Positions 54,878-63,881 of a stretch of DNA of 64,000 bases are shown here, one piece after another (positions within the stretch are counted from its first letter, which is position 1; every line of letters begins with the position of its first letter). Location of the stretch: positions 119,525 through 183,524 of the forward strand of contig NZ_JBLBVK010000038.1 of NCBI RefSeq assembly GCF_047314965.1, in the 5' to 3' direction. Both the position numbers and the translations under genes were made by a program. Under the pieces are notes generated by a model, which was not told the origin of the DNA, ran no database searches, and saw only the letters and a program-made list of their open reading frames with translations. The DNA comes from JAVJUV01 sp047314965 (GTDB lineage Bacteria > Pseudomonadota > Alphaproteobacteria > Rhodobacterales > Rhodobacteraceae).

Positions 54878-54971
54878 GACGCGCCTTTTGCAGTCAGTAC
54901 GAGGGGCGGTGCATTGGCTCTCGCCCCTCGAATGGTTGGCTGTTGGACCACCTCGCACAATGGGAACTCAA

Positions 54972-55433
54972 ATGTGCCGATCGATTCTTGTGCCGCTTGT
55001 TGCTATGGGATTGCTGGGAGGCCCTGCATCATCCCAACCGCTTTTGGAAGAATCCATGGCTTTCAATCCCTACAGCAAGACGACGATGGCAATTACCGGC
55101 CCAGTGATCTTGTCCACCAAACGAATGGTTTTCGAAACTGGCAGGTTTCTTGATCTCGAAGTTCATAACCCTCGGGCTGCTGGCAATTGGGGCGCGTCCG
55201 GAGATGTGCCTGTTGCTCAGGTATTTCGTGTATCAGGGGATGTCGGACCCCTGCGGCAGGGAAACACGCTTTGTGGCGACCAGCCAATAACCTATATGGC
55301 AGCCTGGGACGAGGAAGGCTCCGGTTTCAGCTATCTTGGCATCGCAATGTTCACTGGGATTGAGGCGCCTACAAGCGCTGCCGACCAGACTATGTGCGCG
55401 ACCTATTTCTTCTCGATGGATGTTGCGGACTAG
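54972..55433 (+). CDS. Exported protein of unknown function
   Basis: A mature beta-rich protein of about 130 residues after a signal peptide MCRSILVPLVAMGLLGGPASSQ. Start at 54972 is favoured by that signal; ATG 54960 in the same frame would add four residues. It contains two cysteines likely to pair (LCGDQP and TMCATY). It follows the small lipoprotein gene after about 95 nt. Function unknown. Confidence 0.65.
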   Translation: MCRSILVPLVAMGLLGGPASSQPLLEESMAFNPYSKTTMAITGPVILSTKRMVFETGRFLDLEVHNPRAAGNWGASGDVPVAQVFRVSGDVGPLRQGNTLCGDQPITYMAAWDEEGSGFSYLGIAMFTGIEAPTSAADQTMCATYFFSMDVAD

Positions 55434-55497
55434 TTCAGAAGTTGTCCTAGTCTATTCGACTACACGGGCCATTCATTGCCCAGAGCAAGCAAGTGGT

Positions 55498-55824
55498 TCA
55501 GCGGTAGGGAATGCTAAAGAACGAGAAGCTGTTGGTCTGGGTAATTACGGGCGTTCCCGTTTCCGCCATTAGGCTTGCCATTGCTTCGCTTCCCGTCGGA
55601 CAGGCCACAAGATCGGCCGCATCGTCGAGGAAATCGACAGTGAACTCCGTTTCGCCGACAAGCTGGCACTCGTCCGCAATGCTTCGGTAACCGCGAACGA
55701 AGTTCAGATCCGGGTCAGGTTCGCTGATCGCGACCTCTGGAGCGGTTCCGACGCATCCCGTCACCGTCAGTACCAAAGCGCAGGCACAGATGGCACGCAT
55801 GACCTTTTCGAGGCGCCTTTTCAT
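55498..55824 (-). CDS. Small lipoprotein of unknown function
   Basis: A 108-residue lipoprotein with lipobox LTVTGC (Cys near residue 23). The ATG at 55824 is chosen because GGGAG lies 8 nt upstream; ATG at 55800 with AAAGG is the alternative. The mature part has two cysteines (DECQLV, VACPTG). It starts 5 nt after the preceding exported-protein gene and closes the metalloprotease operon. Confidence 0.72.
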   Translation of the reverse strand: MKRRLEKVMRAICACALVLTVTGCVGTAPEVAISEPDPDLNFVRGYRSIADECQLVGETEFTVDFLDDAADLVACPTGSEAMASLMAETGTPVITQTNSFSFFSIPYR

Positions 55825-55829
55825 ATATT

Positions 55830-56351
55830 CTACTCCCACACTGCACCCGTGCTGCGCCAGACCATTTCATCTGAATCCCAAACACTGGCCACGACGCAGG
55901 GCGTTGGGTTGATCCCACCACATTGCGAGCCATGCACATCCGCCAAAAGCACGCGGAATGGGCCAATGTTCGCCATGTCCCATCCCTGATTGAGAAGCGA
56001 AAACATACGATCCTCGATCAGGAAGTGAGACACGCAACCGCCCGTTCCGCAATAGAGTGATACGGCGGAAGAACAGGCGAACCCGGCTTCGTCCAAAACC
56101 CAGTCCCTGTGGATGTCTCCATCGAGATCGACGCGGTGAACGGCCCCAAATTCAAGGGCGAACTGCCCGTTCTCCATACCCGAACATGCCTGCTGTGCGG
56201 CCTCGACTCTTTCAAGAAACTGTGCGGGCAGCACGGACAAATCCTGCGCGTGTGCCGAGGCCGTGTAGAAGGCCACAGAGAGAGCACAGAGAGCAGCCGC
56301 CCAACCCCTGGAACCCGCGCGATTGCCATTTCCAGCCAGTTGGCTACCCAT
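55830..56351 (-). CDS. Exported protein with conserved CGTGGC motif
   Basis: A 173-residue protein with a signal peptide ending near SAHAQ. It has a D-rich turn VDLDGDIHRDW, then SLYCGTGGCVSHF and ADVHGSQCGGINPTPC, a pattern I associate with a family of small exported proteins in Rhodobacteraceae (no function known). The start at 56351 has TGGAGA 8 nt upstream. The gene lies 28 nt downstream of the next operon member. A shorter relative is at 57147. Confidence 0.72.
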   Translation of the reverse strand: MGSQLAGNGNRAGSRGWAAALCALSVAFYTASAHAQDLSVLPAQFLERVEAAQQACSGMENGQFALEFGAVHRVDLDGDIHRDWVLDEAGFACSSAVSLYCGTGGCVSHFLIEDRMFSLLNQGWDMANIGPFRVLLADVHGSQCGGINPTPCVVASVWDSDEMVWRSTGAVWE

Positions 56352-56379
56352 GTTCGTATCTCCAGCCCTTCCGTGTGCC

Positions 56380-57150
56380 TCAGTTGCACTGGTCGTAGGT
56401 GTAGTCGCCAAACTCGAGCCAATTCCGTCCGCCATCGCTGAAGACAAGGAACTCTGACCGGTCTTCGCCAAGGAGCGCGACCTGAAAACCTGCCGGCGGC
56501 TGAGAGTTTCCGAAATAGCTGTACGAGGTCATGGCACGAACAGTCTCGCCATTGACGGTCACAACGGCATCCCACTGGTCGCCCGGCTGTCCAACGATGG
56601 CATATTCGATGACCCTCTGAACGGCACCGCCACCGCAATACACAATGCCTTCTGGCGCCTCCATGCTCTGTGATGCCGAAGCGGTGGAGCCGCAGGAAGC
56701 GCGCAGGGATCTGACCGCCGCAGATGATCCTTTAAGCGTAAAGATGCCATAAGAGACATCCTGATCAGCCATTGAAAGGTTCAGAACGGCGTTCTGCGCG
56801 ATCTGATCCAAAACGAAATCATAGTCGCCCTGATCGAAGAAACGGACCTCAACAGGATAGTTGTCGACGAGCGAGATATCCGCATTCATCGATCCTGCCT
56901 GAAACGCACCTACCTCGGTCGAACCATCCTTCATGAACCGAAAGGACAGGCCCTGCTTGGAAACGATGTCTTGCGAGTCCTCATAACCTGCTGGCGCAAA
57001 ACGGACCCGATCGCATTGCAACTCCAGCGTCATGTTGCCCGTCTGAATGAAGGCGTTGGCATTGGGCGGTCCACTGAAGTTCCAGTCAGCCATGGCAGGA
57101 GATGACATCAAGATTGTGAGGACCGCGCCGGCTACTAGATGTCTTTTCAT
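56380..57150 (-). CDS. Exported protein of unknown function
   Basis: A 256-residue protein with a signal peptide MKRHLVAGAVLTILMSSPAMA. The mature part looks mostly beta-stranded, with two or more disulfide-type cysteine pairs. No domain is recognised. GAAGGGA lies just before the ATG, which overlaps the stop of the upstream fragment by 4 nt. Fourth gene of the operon that begins with the metalloprotease. Confidence 0.72.
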   Translation of the reverse strand: MKRHLVAGAVLTILMSSPAMADWNFSGPPNANAFIQTGNMTLELQCDRVRFAPAGYEDSQDIVSKQGLSFRFMKDGSTEVGAFQAGSMNADISLVDNYPVEVRFFDQGDYDFVLDQIAQNAVLNLSMADQDVSYGIFTLKGSSAAVRSLRASCGSTASASQSMEAPEGIVYCGGGAVQRVIEYAIVGQPGDQWDAVVTVNGETVRAMTSYSYFGNSQPPAGFQVALLGEDRSEFLVFSDGGRNWLEFGDYTYDQCN

Positions 57151-57370
57151 AAGTGATCCCTTCCATTTTCGTCAGGCTGCAGGTGACCATCGAAATCTAA
57201 ACGAGAAACCGTGCTCCATTCCAGAGCGAACTCACCGTTATCCAAGGGCGTCCGTGCCTCCGTCGCGGCCTCGACTCTCTCACGAAGTGGCGCGGGCATT
57301 CGAAGGTCTGGGACCAAGGCAGGCAAAGCCATCAAGCCCGCGGCGAAAGAACGGAGAGTCCGGTCTTCAT
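57147..57370 (-). pseudogene. Short, frame-disrupted relative of the 55830 gene
   Basis: Reading from ATG 57370 gives a signal-like MKTGLSVLSPRA and then a stop; a one-base shift continues in the frame to 57147, giving LMALPALVPDLRMPAPLRERVEAA and ALEWSTVSRLDFDG. This matches the 55830 product's QFLERVEAAQQACSGMENGQFALEFGAVHRVDLDGD segment, but the C-terminal half with CGTGGC is absent. It ends overlapping the next gene (ATGA). I call it a decayed gene; a short functional ORF starting at an internal codon near 57335 is possible. Confidence 0.5.
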
Positions 57371-57374
57371 TGTC

Positions 57375-59957
57375 TCACCTCACAGGCATTGTGTCGGTCA
57401 GCGGCCCAGATTGGGTCGGGATATCTGTCAGGTTCATGCCGCCACCGATGGCGCCAAGCGCGTCGGCAACACTCGGTGGAGTGTCGCCCGAGAGCGCAGC
57501 ATCGATCCGTCGCGCGAGTTCCTCGTAGTGTCCCGATATGGCCGGGTCGTCGCTGTCTCCAGCTGCGGCTTTCAGCCGTGTCGCCAACTGCGGAAGTCGC
57601 GCGCGTGCCCAGGCTGGGAATGCCGTCTCAGCCCCGGTCGAGGCCTGCGCGTTGAGTTGGTCGGCATCTGCCCCGAAAAGTGCGGCGACGAGCGTTAGCG
57701 CACCCCTTGGAGTCGGCGGGGCGACGAGGACCTGCCAGGTCCCCTGCACAAACGCGGTCTGCATGGCGCGCTTGCGTGGGTCGTCCTGCCCGAGGTCACT
57801 GAACAAAGCGGCGAGCATGTCATCTCCTAGGTCAAGGGGCCCATAGGCTGATGGATCGCGGCGCTGCTGTTCGTCCAGCGTTCCCAGCCGCGCACCGCTC
57901 AGCAGCAGCGAAACTGCCTGCGAGGCGGCGCCGTCAAGTGTCAGGCGCGCACCGATCGGCTCCAGGCGGTCGATAAGCTCAGTGCGCTCGAAAATCTCGA
58001 GCGCCTCTGGCACCTCTTCAAGCACAAAGCGCACCGAACGACGCTGTTCAGCGGCGGGCACCGGACGGTACCGCTCGACATTCGCGGGTTCGTCATAGAC
58101 GCCGCCGACGTTCGAGAGTACGCTTTGAACGAACGTGAGATAGCGCGACAGCGCCTGATCATATGCGGCACGGATGACCGCGTCGTTCCCGCCCGCTGCC
58201 TGCGGGAGGTTGCCAAGAGCCGTATCGAGGCGTTCCGCGACGAGACGTGTTGCCTCTACTCGATCGGCCGCAGTGTTCTCTCGCTGAAGGCGCGGGTCAC
58301 TGCCCTGTCGGGACTCCGATGCCATCTCGGCTGCCGCCCACCTCAGAATACGATCAGTGCGGGAGCGTTCGATCAATTCTTTGAGCCCCACTTCGGTCGC
58401 CTCTTCGCCGCCGAAATTGCGATAACCGAATTCGATAGCAAGGCGATCGTAGGCTGAAATCATGGGGTAGAAATCTTGCACACCATCATCTGGCTGGGCA
58501 GCCTGGTTCCACCGACCATATGCCATGATTGATCCGTTAGGCCCATTTGCTGCCATGAAGGCCGGGTCGCGCTGTTGCGCGATACTCCAGACAGTCGAAG
58601 CAAGGTGATTGTGGCGCAGTCCCAACGTGTGACCGACCTCGTGGGCGATCACATAGCGCATCAGTTCGCCCTGCTTCTCGGGCGAGAGCGGCAGGGTGTC
58701 CGCCTCGGGGTCGACCGCGTTATGAAGAAGATAGTAGTAGGTTTCGAAGAACGGGACGACCGACGGCCAAACGAGGATATGCGCACCGAGAATTTGCCCT
58801 GACCGAGGGTCGTAATGCACCGGACCCATTGCGTTAGCCATTTCTTGTGGCAGCCAACGCACGACGTTGATGCGGGCGTCCTCGGCTGACCAATCGGGAT
58901 CTTCCTCAGGTGTCGGTGCATTCCGTGCTACGATGGCGTTCGAAAAGCCCGCGGCCTCGAAGGCCACGTTCCACATCTCTATGCCTTCCTTGATATAGGG
59001 GCGCCAACGGTCGGGCACACCTTGGCCGATGTAGTAAACGAGGGGCTCCACCGGATCGGACAGACCCGTGGCGTTGGGGTCGGCTTTCTCGAGTCTGTGG
59101 CGCAGAATGTATGTGACGTCGCGTACCGGAGCATCGTTTCCGTACTCAACGAATGACGTGCTGAAGTATCCCATTAGTGGGTCGGCTTCACGGGGTGTCA
59201 TCGGCACCTCCGGAAGCAAAGCCAGCGAATGCCCAACAATCATCGATTGCGCGCCACCCTGACCAATGAAAGTCAAGTGCGAGCGGACTGATATGTTCTC
59301 CGGAAAAGAGCGGGCGCGGTCGATCCAGGATCTCGTTGGATCGGCGGCCGGTGGGCCCAAGGGGCCCGCAAGCACCGCTCCCGCCGTGATTGGACCACCG
59401 ATATCGCCCGAAAAAACGTCAGTGAGATCGAGAAGGATCTCTCCGTCAGGCCCCTCTCCCGCGATAGGCAGACCAAACAGGATGGGCCCCAGCGTGACAC
59501 CTTCGACGGCGATCTGGATCGGGGCAAGCTTCGCCTCGACATGGTCGTCGTGCTCTGACGCGACGGCACGGCGCGCACTTTTTCCAGCAAGATCGCGAAC
59601 GAAGATCGTGTCACCTCGGCGTTCAAGTCTGATGATTGTCTCTCCTATGGCATTGCCGCCCATGCTGACCACGCCGACCGGCAAGCTGACCGCTTCCGCG
59701 TACCACATGAAGAGCCGGTCAAGCAGTTCCGGCGGCAGGACAAGAAAAGTCCGCCCCTCGAGATCGTAAAGCTGCGCTGGCCCTTCCCCCAGCGGCTTTC
59801 CTTTGGCTACAAGCTGAGCGAAGGGATCGGGCGCGTCGACCTCCGTCTGTTCACTTTCTAGAGGCGAAGTTGTCGTATCATCATCCTGCGCGATTGCCGG
59901 ATTTCCAAGCAGCATTGCCAGCATGCTGGCGGTCGAAAAAAGAACGGTCCACTTCAT
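57375..59957 (-). CDS. Exported zinc-dependent metalloprotease (metzincin)
   Basis: An 860-residue exported protein, signal peptide ending near NPAIAQ. The catalytic motif HEVGHTLGLRHN has zinc ligands His439, His443 and His449 and the base Glu440. The overall arrangement resembles the DUF5117 zinc-dependent metalloprotease family. It probably acts in the periplasm or outside the cell on protein substrates not known here. It heads a - strand operon with four further exported-protein reading frames downstream, which could be partners or inhibitors (inference). Confidence 0.88.
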   Translation of the reverse strand: MKWTVLFSTASMLAMLLGNPAIAQDDDTTTSPLESEQTEVDAPDPFAQLVAKGKPLGEGPAQLYDLEGRTFLVLPPELLDRLFMWYAEAVSLPVGVVSMGGNAIGETIIRLERRGDTIFVRDLAGKSARRAVASEHDDHVEAKLAPIQIAVEGVTLGPILFGLPIAGEGPDGEILLDLTDVFSGDIGGPITAGAVLAGPLGPPAADPTRSWIDRARSFPENISVRSHLTFIGQGGAQSMIVGHSLALLPEVPMTPREADPLMGYFSTSFVEYGNDAPVRDVTYILRHRLEKADPNATGLSDPVEPLVYYIGQGVPDRWRPYIKEGIEMWNVAFEAAGFSNAIVARNAPTPEEDPDWSAEDARINVVRWLPQEMANAMGPVHYDPRSGQILGAHILVWPSVVPFFETYYYLLHNAVDPEADTLPLSPEKQGELMRYVIAHEVGHTLGLRHNHLASTVWSIAQQRDPAFMAANGPNGSIMAYGRWNQAAQPDDGVQDFYPMISAYDRLAIEFGYRNFGGEEATEVGLKELIERSRTDRILRWAAAEMASESRQGSDPRLQRENTAADRVEATRLVAERLDTALGNLPQAAGGNDAVIRAAYDQALSRYLTFVQSVLSNVGGVYDEPANVERYRPVPAAEQRRSVRFVLEEVPEALEIFERTELIDRLEPIGARLTLDGAASQAVSLLLSGARLGTLDEQQRRDPSAYGPLDLGDDMLAALFSDLGQDDPRKRAMQTAFVQGTWQVLVAPPTPRGALTLVAALFGADADQLNAQASTGAETAFPAWARARLPQLATRLKAAAGDSDDPAISGHYEELARRIDAALSGDTPPSVADALGAIGGGMNLTDIPTQSGPLTDTMPVR

Positions 59958-60145
59958 GGTGATCCCCAGTAGAAATTACCTAAGATTGCCAATGCGTGCC
60001 ACCTGACGTCAATGATAGATGCGCGTCATGACTGGCAGATGACTCCCGGCGACCTGTATTTTTTTCTCAGGCGCGTCTGCGTGCCAAGGCCACGTCGACG
60101 GAATTGAAGCTTTGACGCTTCCATGAGAACGAGAGACGAATGCGA

Positions 60146-60760
60146 TCAGTTCAGATCCATTCTGCGAACAGCCTCTGGGCCTGGCATCAGAGTAGACTCC
60201 CAAGTCGCCCAGTCACCGCCCGCGCCCATGTAGCCACTGTAGAGCTTCGCGATGAGCTGTGGATCCGAAGATATTCGATCCCAAGACATCTTCCGCAGGT
60301 TGGGATGGCGCCAGCGCAGATTTTCAAGCACAACTGTTGCCCCCCAGTCGGCAAGCGCTGGTTGCTCGGAGAAATACGCAATTGCGGAGAGCGCCCGTTC
60401 CGGTTCGGCATCAATTAACGTCAAGAAGCCCTCTTCGATTGCCCAAGGCAGCAGGCTCTGTATTGTGTCTGCCTTAATGCGATATGGGCCGACCGATAGG
60501 TTCAGCGCGGTCACACCGCCTGGCCAAACGAGGGCGAGCATGTCTTCTGCTTCTTCAAACAGACGACGCGAAATCCCCTCCTGGCTATAATATCGAGCCT
60601 CAGCCGCCTTTATGGCTTCCGTGACCTCGACCGGCACACTCGGATATGAAATCCGGAAATCAACGGAGGCGAGTGTCTGGACCCGCAAATGAAGGAAGAT
60701 GCCCGCAGTGACAGTGCCCAAAACAAACGTAAAGACAGCACCAAGAAGCGCACTTCGCAT
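60146..60760 (-). CDS. Single-membrane-segment protein of unknown function
   Basis: A 204-residue protein with one N-terminal membrane segment (about residues 5-24) and a helical domain outside. The segment ALNLSVGPYRIKADTIQSLLP is faintly like the core of lysozyme-type transglycosylases; this is a weak impression. TGGAGA lies 8 nt before the ATG. It lies 188 nt upstream of the metalloprotease, possibly with its own promoter. Confidence 0.65.
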   Translation of the reverse strand: MRSALLGAVFTFVLGTVTAGIFLHLRVQTLASVDFRISYPSVPVEVTEAIKAAEARYYSQEGISRRLFEEAEDMLALVWPGGVTALNLSVGPYRIKADTIQSLLPWAIEEGFLTLIDAEPERALSAIAYFSEQPALADWGATVVLENLRWRHPNLRKMSWDRISSDPQLIAKLYSGYMGAGGDWATWESTLMPGPEAVRRMDLN

Positions 60761-61319
60761 GGTTGGCTCTCCAGCAATGGCGCCAATTCGGTGCGGCGCG
60801 GCTTAGAAACGTACCTTCGGACTAAACGCAACAAATTTCCAGATATCTAGACCTTCCGCTCAACGCTGCTTGCGGTGCTTACTTGAAGAGCGTCCGTCGG
60901 TGTAACCGCATGTGACGACGGTCCGCTTCGGGCCGGAAGTAGCCGGTCTAAGTCTGGAACGCTGCTTACGTCGGACCAAATCGATTTTGCAGTTGAAGGG
61001 GCCATAGGCGGTTCCATCTTCAACGACGGCTTCGTCCGCAATGCGGTCGTCGAGCCTATTCTGTCTGAGGTCGGCTTTGCCAACTTAAGCTGACCTTCGC
61101 TTCCAAACGGACGGGTCCCGGTTCGGCCAATGGCCGCTTCTTACAGCAGCGGACATTCGCAAAAATGAGGGTAATGACCGAGTGGCGGACGAAGCTTCCT
61201 TTGAAACCGGTGCATTGAGCTAAATCATTCCGCTTTCATCCGTCATCATGCGAGAAGTTCACTGTTGGGAACTGCCCCGGGAGCGAGAGTTTTGCTCAGT
61301 TGATTGAATGGAGGCTGTT
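60761..61319. other. Intergenic region before the bactofilin-like gene
   Basis: No gene is recognised. It holds repeat copy B at 61004-61190 and further degenerate sequence. The last bases carry the ribosome site GGAGG (61310-61314) for the gene at 61320. Confidence 0.55.
61004..61190 (+). repeat. Dispersed intergenic repeat, copy B
   Basis: Homologous to 50543-50736 in the same direction, about 10.4 kb away. The order of conserved blocks is the same, with many substitutions and small gaps. It has no coding potential. Confidence 0.75.
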
Positions 61320-62450
61320 ATGTTGAAGATACTCTTCTCGTTACTTGTTCTTTTTCCGCCAGTTTTAGCTTCGGCACAGGACACGCCGGAATTCCTGAGG
61401 TTAGGCGGTGATCTTTATGGCGGAGGCAGCGCAGTGGTCGTCGCCGACGGTGCCGCAAATGATGTCTTCCTGGCCGCTCAGGATACCCGGCTAGCCGTGC
61501 CAATATCGGGGTCCGCTCACTTGGCAGGGCAGACGGTGACTCTGGCCCAACCAGTTGCAGGCAACGCCTATGCAGCGGGTCAGACGGTCACATTAAGTGC
61601 TCCTGTGACTGGCAGTGCAACGCTTGCAGGTCAAACGTTGAACATTGGCGACATAGGTCGGAACCTGCGGGCCTTTGGCCAATCTGTCGCCTTGAATGGA
61701 ACTGTCGGCGGCGCTGCATTAATCGCAGCGCAAGGGGTCACATTTAACAGTACCGTCAATGGCGACGTGGCTGTAAATGCGGATACCATCGACTTCGGCC
61801 CAGCAGCCAGGATCGGCGGAACCCTCACAATCTATCATTCCGACCCGAACTCAATCGACGTTCCTGACGCGGCCGCACCCGCGGAGCGGATCATGCGCAA
61901 GACTATCGAGCAATGGTCCGAGGACGCCCCAACGTCAGTCGGTGTGAGCAGTGACACGATGTGGCGCGGAATACTCTCCACGGTCATTACCGTGACGGTT
62001 CTGGCCGCACTACTTGCAGCGCTGATGCCCGGAAAACTGTCGCAGATGAGGGCCATGTTCCTTACCCGGCCATTTCGTTCATTTTGGTTCGGTTTCTTGA
62101 CCTTGTCGGCTGCCATCGGAACGACAGTCGTCCTTGCGATCACCTTGATTGGTCTTTTGGCGACTCCGATGTCGATTCTTCTGGCAATAGTTCTTGGATT
62201 TGCAGGTTACATTGTCGGATCCTACGCTCTGGGCGTTGGTTTTTTAGACCTGATCGGGCGAGATGTCCCTGGAGCATGGATTGAACGCGCTCTTGCCGCT
62301 GCGATTGGTGCGGTCGTGATCGCTGTCGTCGGTTTGGTTCCATTTTTTGGCTGGCTGGTGATCCTGGCGGTATCGCTGACGGGGCTTGGTGCTCTTTGCA
62401 TCGTGTTCTTCCGTCCGCGTTTCTACTCCGATGCCTCGCCAAGCGCCTAG
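61320..62450 (+). CDS. Bactofilin-like membrane protein
   Basis: A 376-residue protein: signal peptide to about residue 20, then a stretch of short repeats (GSAHLAGQTVTL, GNAYAAGQTVTL, GSATLAGQTLNI) typical of the bactofilin beta-helix, then four or five membrane helices (about 210-360). The repeats suggest a periplasmic, polymer-like domain fused to a membrane domain. Function unknown. ATG 61320 has GGAGG 5 nt upstream; an in-frame ATG at 61308 lacks one. Confidence 0.8.
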   Translation: MLKILFSLLVLFPPVLASAQDTPEFLRLGGDLYGGGSAVVVADGAANDVFLAAQDTRLAVPISGSAHLAGQTVTLAQPVAGNAYAAGQTVTLSAPVTGSATLAGQTLNIGDIGRNLRAFGQSVALNGTVGGAALIAAQGVTFNSTVNGDVAVNADTIDFGPAARIGGTLTIYHSDPNSIDVPDAAAPAERIMRKTIEQWSEDAPTSVGVSSDTMWRGILSTVITVTVLAALLAALMPGKLSQMRAMFLTRPFRSFWFGFLTLSAAIGTTVVLAITLIGLLATPMSILLAIVLGFAGYIVGSYALGVGFLDLIGRDVPGAWIERALAAAIGAVVIAVVGLVPFFGWLVILAVSLTGLGALCIVFFRPRFYSDASPSA

Positions 62451-62490
62451 CAAGCACGAGCGAATCGGATCATGGCATCGCACCTTATCG

Positions 62491-63549
62491 ATGCCGGATA
62501 CTTCGTGGATCAAAGGGGCGTTTCAGTTGGGATATCAACGAGTCCTCTTGTCCCTCTTGGCGGGGTGGTTCGCACTTCTTGTTCCCTTCGCGGCTTGCGC
62601 CGAGATGACAGAATACAGCTGCGACATCGACAGCATCACCGTCGTAGCCGAGGACAGTCACAATGCCGAGCTGGCTTGCGACACGATAGTCTCAACCGAT
62701 TTGCGACTGCGCGACCTTGGTCTTGAAATTGACCAAACCGTGCGCGTCGAAATCACGATCAAGGAACGCTACAGCTCGCTCCGGGGCAACCGCCGTCAGA
62801 CAAAGAAGCGGCTGCTGTCCGGGCTCGTTCGCTGCGGCGCCTGTGGTGGCAACATGACCATAATCAACCGCGAGCGCTACTCCTGCTCCGCGAAGCGGGA
62901 ACGTGGCACCTGCTCCAGCCCCGTGGGCATCAAAGCCGCTGAACTCGAGAAACGCGTACTCGATGGCCTTCGGGAGATCTTGCACGGCCGGCAAGACTTG
63001 GTTGAAGAATTCGCAACCGCATACCGGGAGGAAGTTGAACGGCTCCGGCGTTCCAGAACAAACGACGGCTCACGGCTGCAAAAGGAACTGGCCAAGGTGC
63101 AACGCGGTATTGATCGCTGCCTCGCCTACATTATCGACGGCGACGGCGATCCGGGCACCGTCCGGGGGTCGCTCAAGGAACTGGAGAACCGCAAGAGGGC
63201 CTTAGAACGGCAACTGAGAGAGGCTGGCTCGGCGTCAACAGTCGTGCTCCACCCGAACATCGCGGATCACTATCGCCGCAAGGTAAAGGAACTCCAAATT
63301 CTGTTCACCGACGACGCGTCGCGCCAGCAGGCCATGGAAATTGTCCGCTCATTGATAGACCACATCGAAGTTTGCCGAGGCGAGAAACGCGGAATGCCCG
63401 ATGTCATCCTTTTTGGTACACTCGCAAATATCCTGGAGTATGCCTGTACAGAAACAAAAAAAGCCGCCTCGGCTGAGGGCGGCGTTGGTAGGGTCTTGTT
63501 GGTTGCGGGGGCTCGCAACCAGCTTTGTCGAACTGTCTTGGAGCTATGA
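62491..63549 (+). pseudogene. Chimeric ORF: exported-protein start fused to a truncated serine recombinase end
   Basis: The first 92 codons (62491 to about 62766) encode a signal-anchored stretch MPDTSWIKGAFQLGYQ and LLSLLAGWFALLVPFAACAE, then a beta-rich tail. From about 62767 the sequence is the C-terminal third of a large serine recombinase: the zinc-ribbon LLSGLVRCGACGGNM, its second cysteine pair, and a coiled coil, ending in VLLVAGARNQL. The N-terminal catalytic resolvase domain is missing. The result is probably a dead junction of two genes; the frame is open, so a fusion protein cannot be excluded. The start has no good ribosome site. Confidence 0.7.
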
Positions 63550-63881
63550 CCGGGCCACAATTTAGCACGGCGATCGCTCAACGCTCTGCACGGCGAAGCA
63601 TTTCAGATCGTTGACGATTTGCCCTCAGGCGAACACGCCCAGTCCTGGTCTGACGCGCGTTAGAGTGGACCCAATCCCAATGACCGGCATGCATGGCAGA
63701 GGCGACATCTGATCAAAATGGTCAGATGACGGCAACGAGCCCAAAGCAGAAAGCGAAGGCTCACTAGCGGAAGCCGAAGCGGACGGAAGCTCATGTTGTG
63801 CTATGCTTGATTAGTCCTTCTGGTGAGCCTCACATGGTAAATCTGGCAAGACTGATGCAAAAAAATCTGAGAAAGGATCCG
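63550..63881. other. Intergenic stretch before the universal stress protein gene
   Basis: No gene is recognised. The first 110 nt read on in the recombinase frame (SLNALHGEAFQIVDDLPSG) to a stop, a likely relic. The rest is intergenic, with GAAAGGATC before the next start. Confidence 0.5.

Noticed and set aside
54434..54958. A 174-codon frame on the - strand
   Set aside because: It lies opposite the better supported lipoprotein gene at 54611, which has a lipobox and a ribosome site.
60847..61083. A 78-codon frame on the - strand
   Set aside because: It runs into repeat copy B, and has no ribosome site or resemblance to a known protein.
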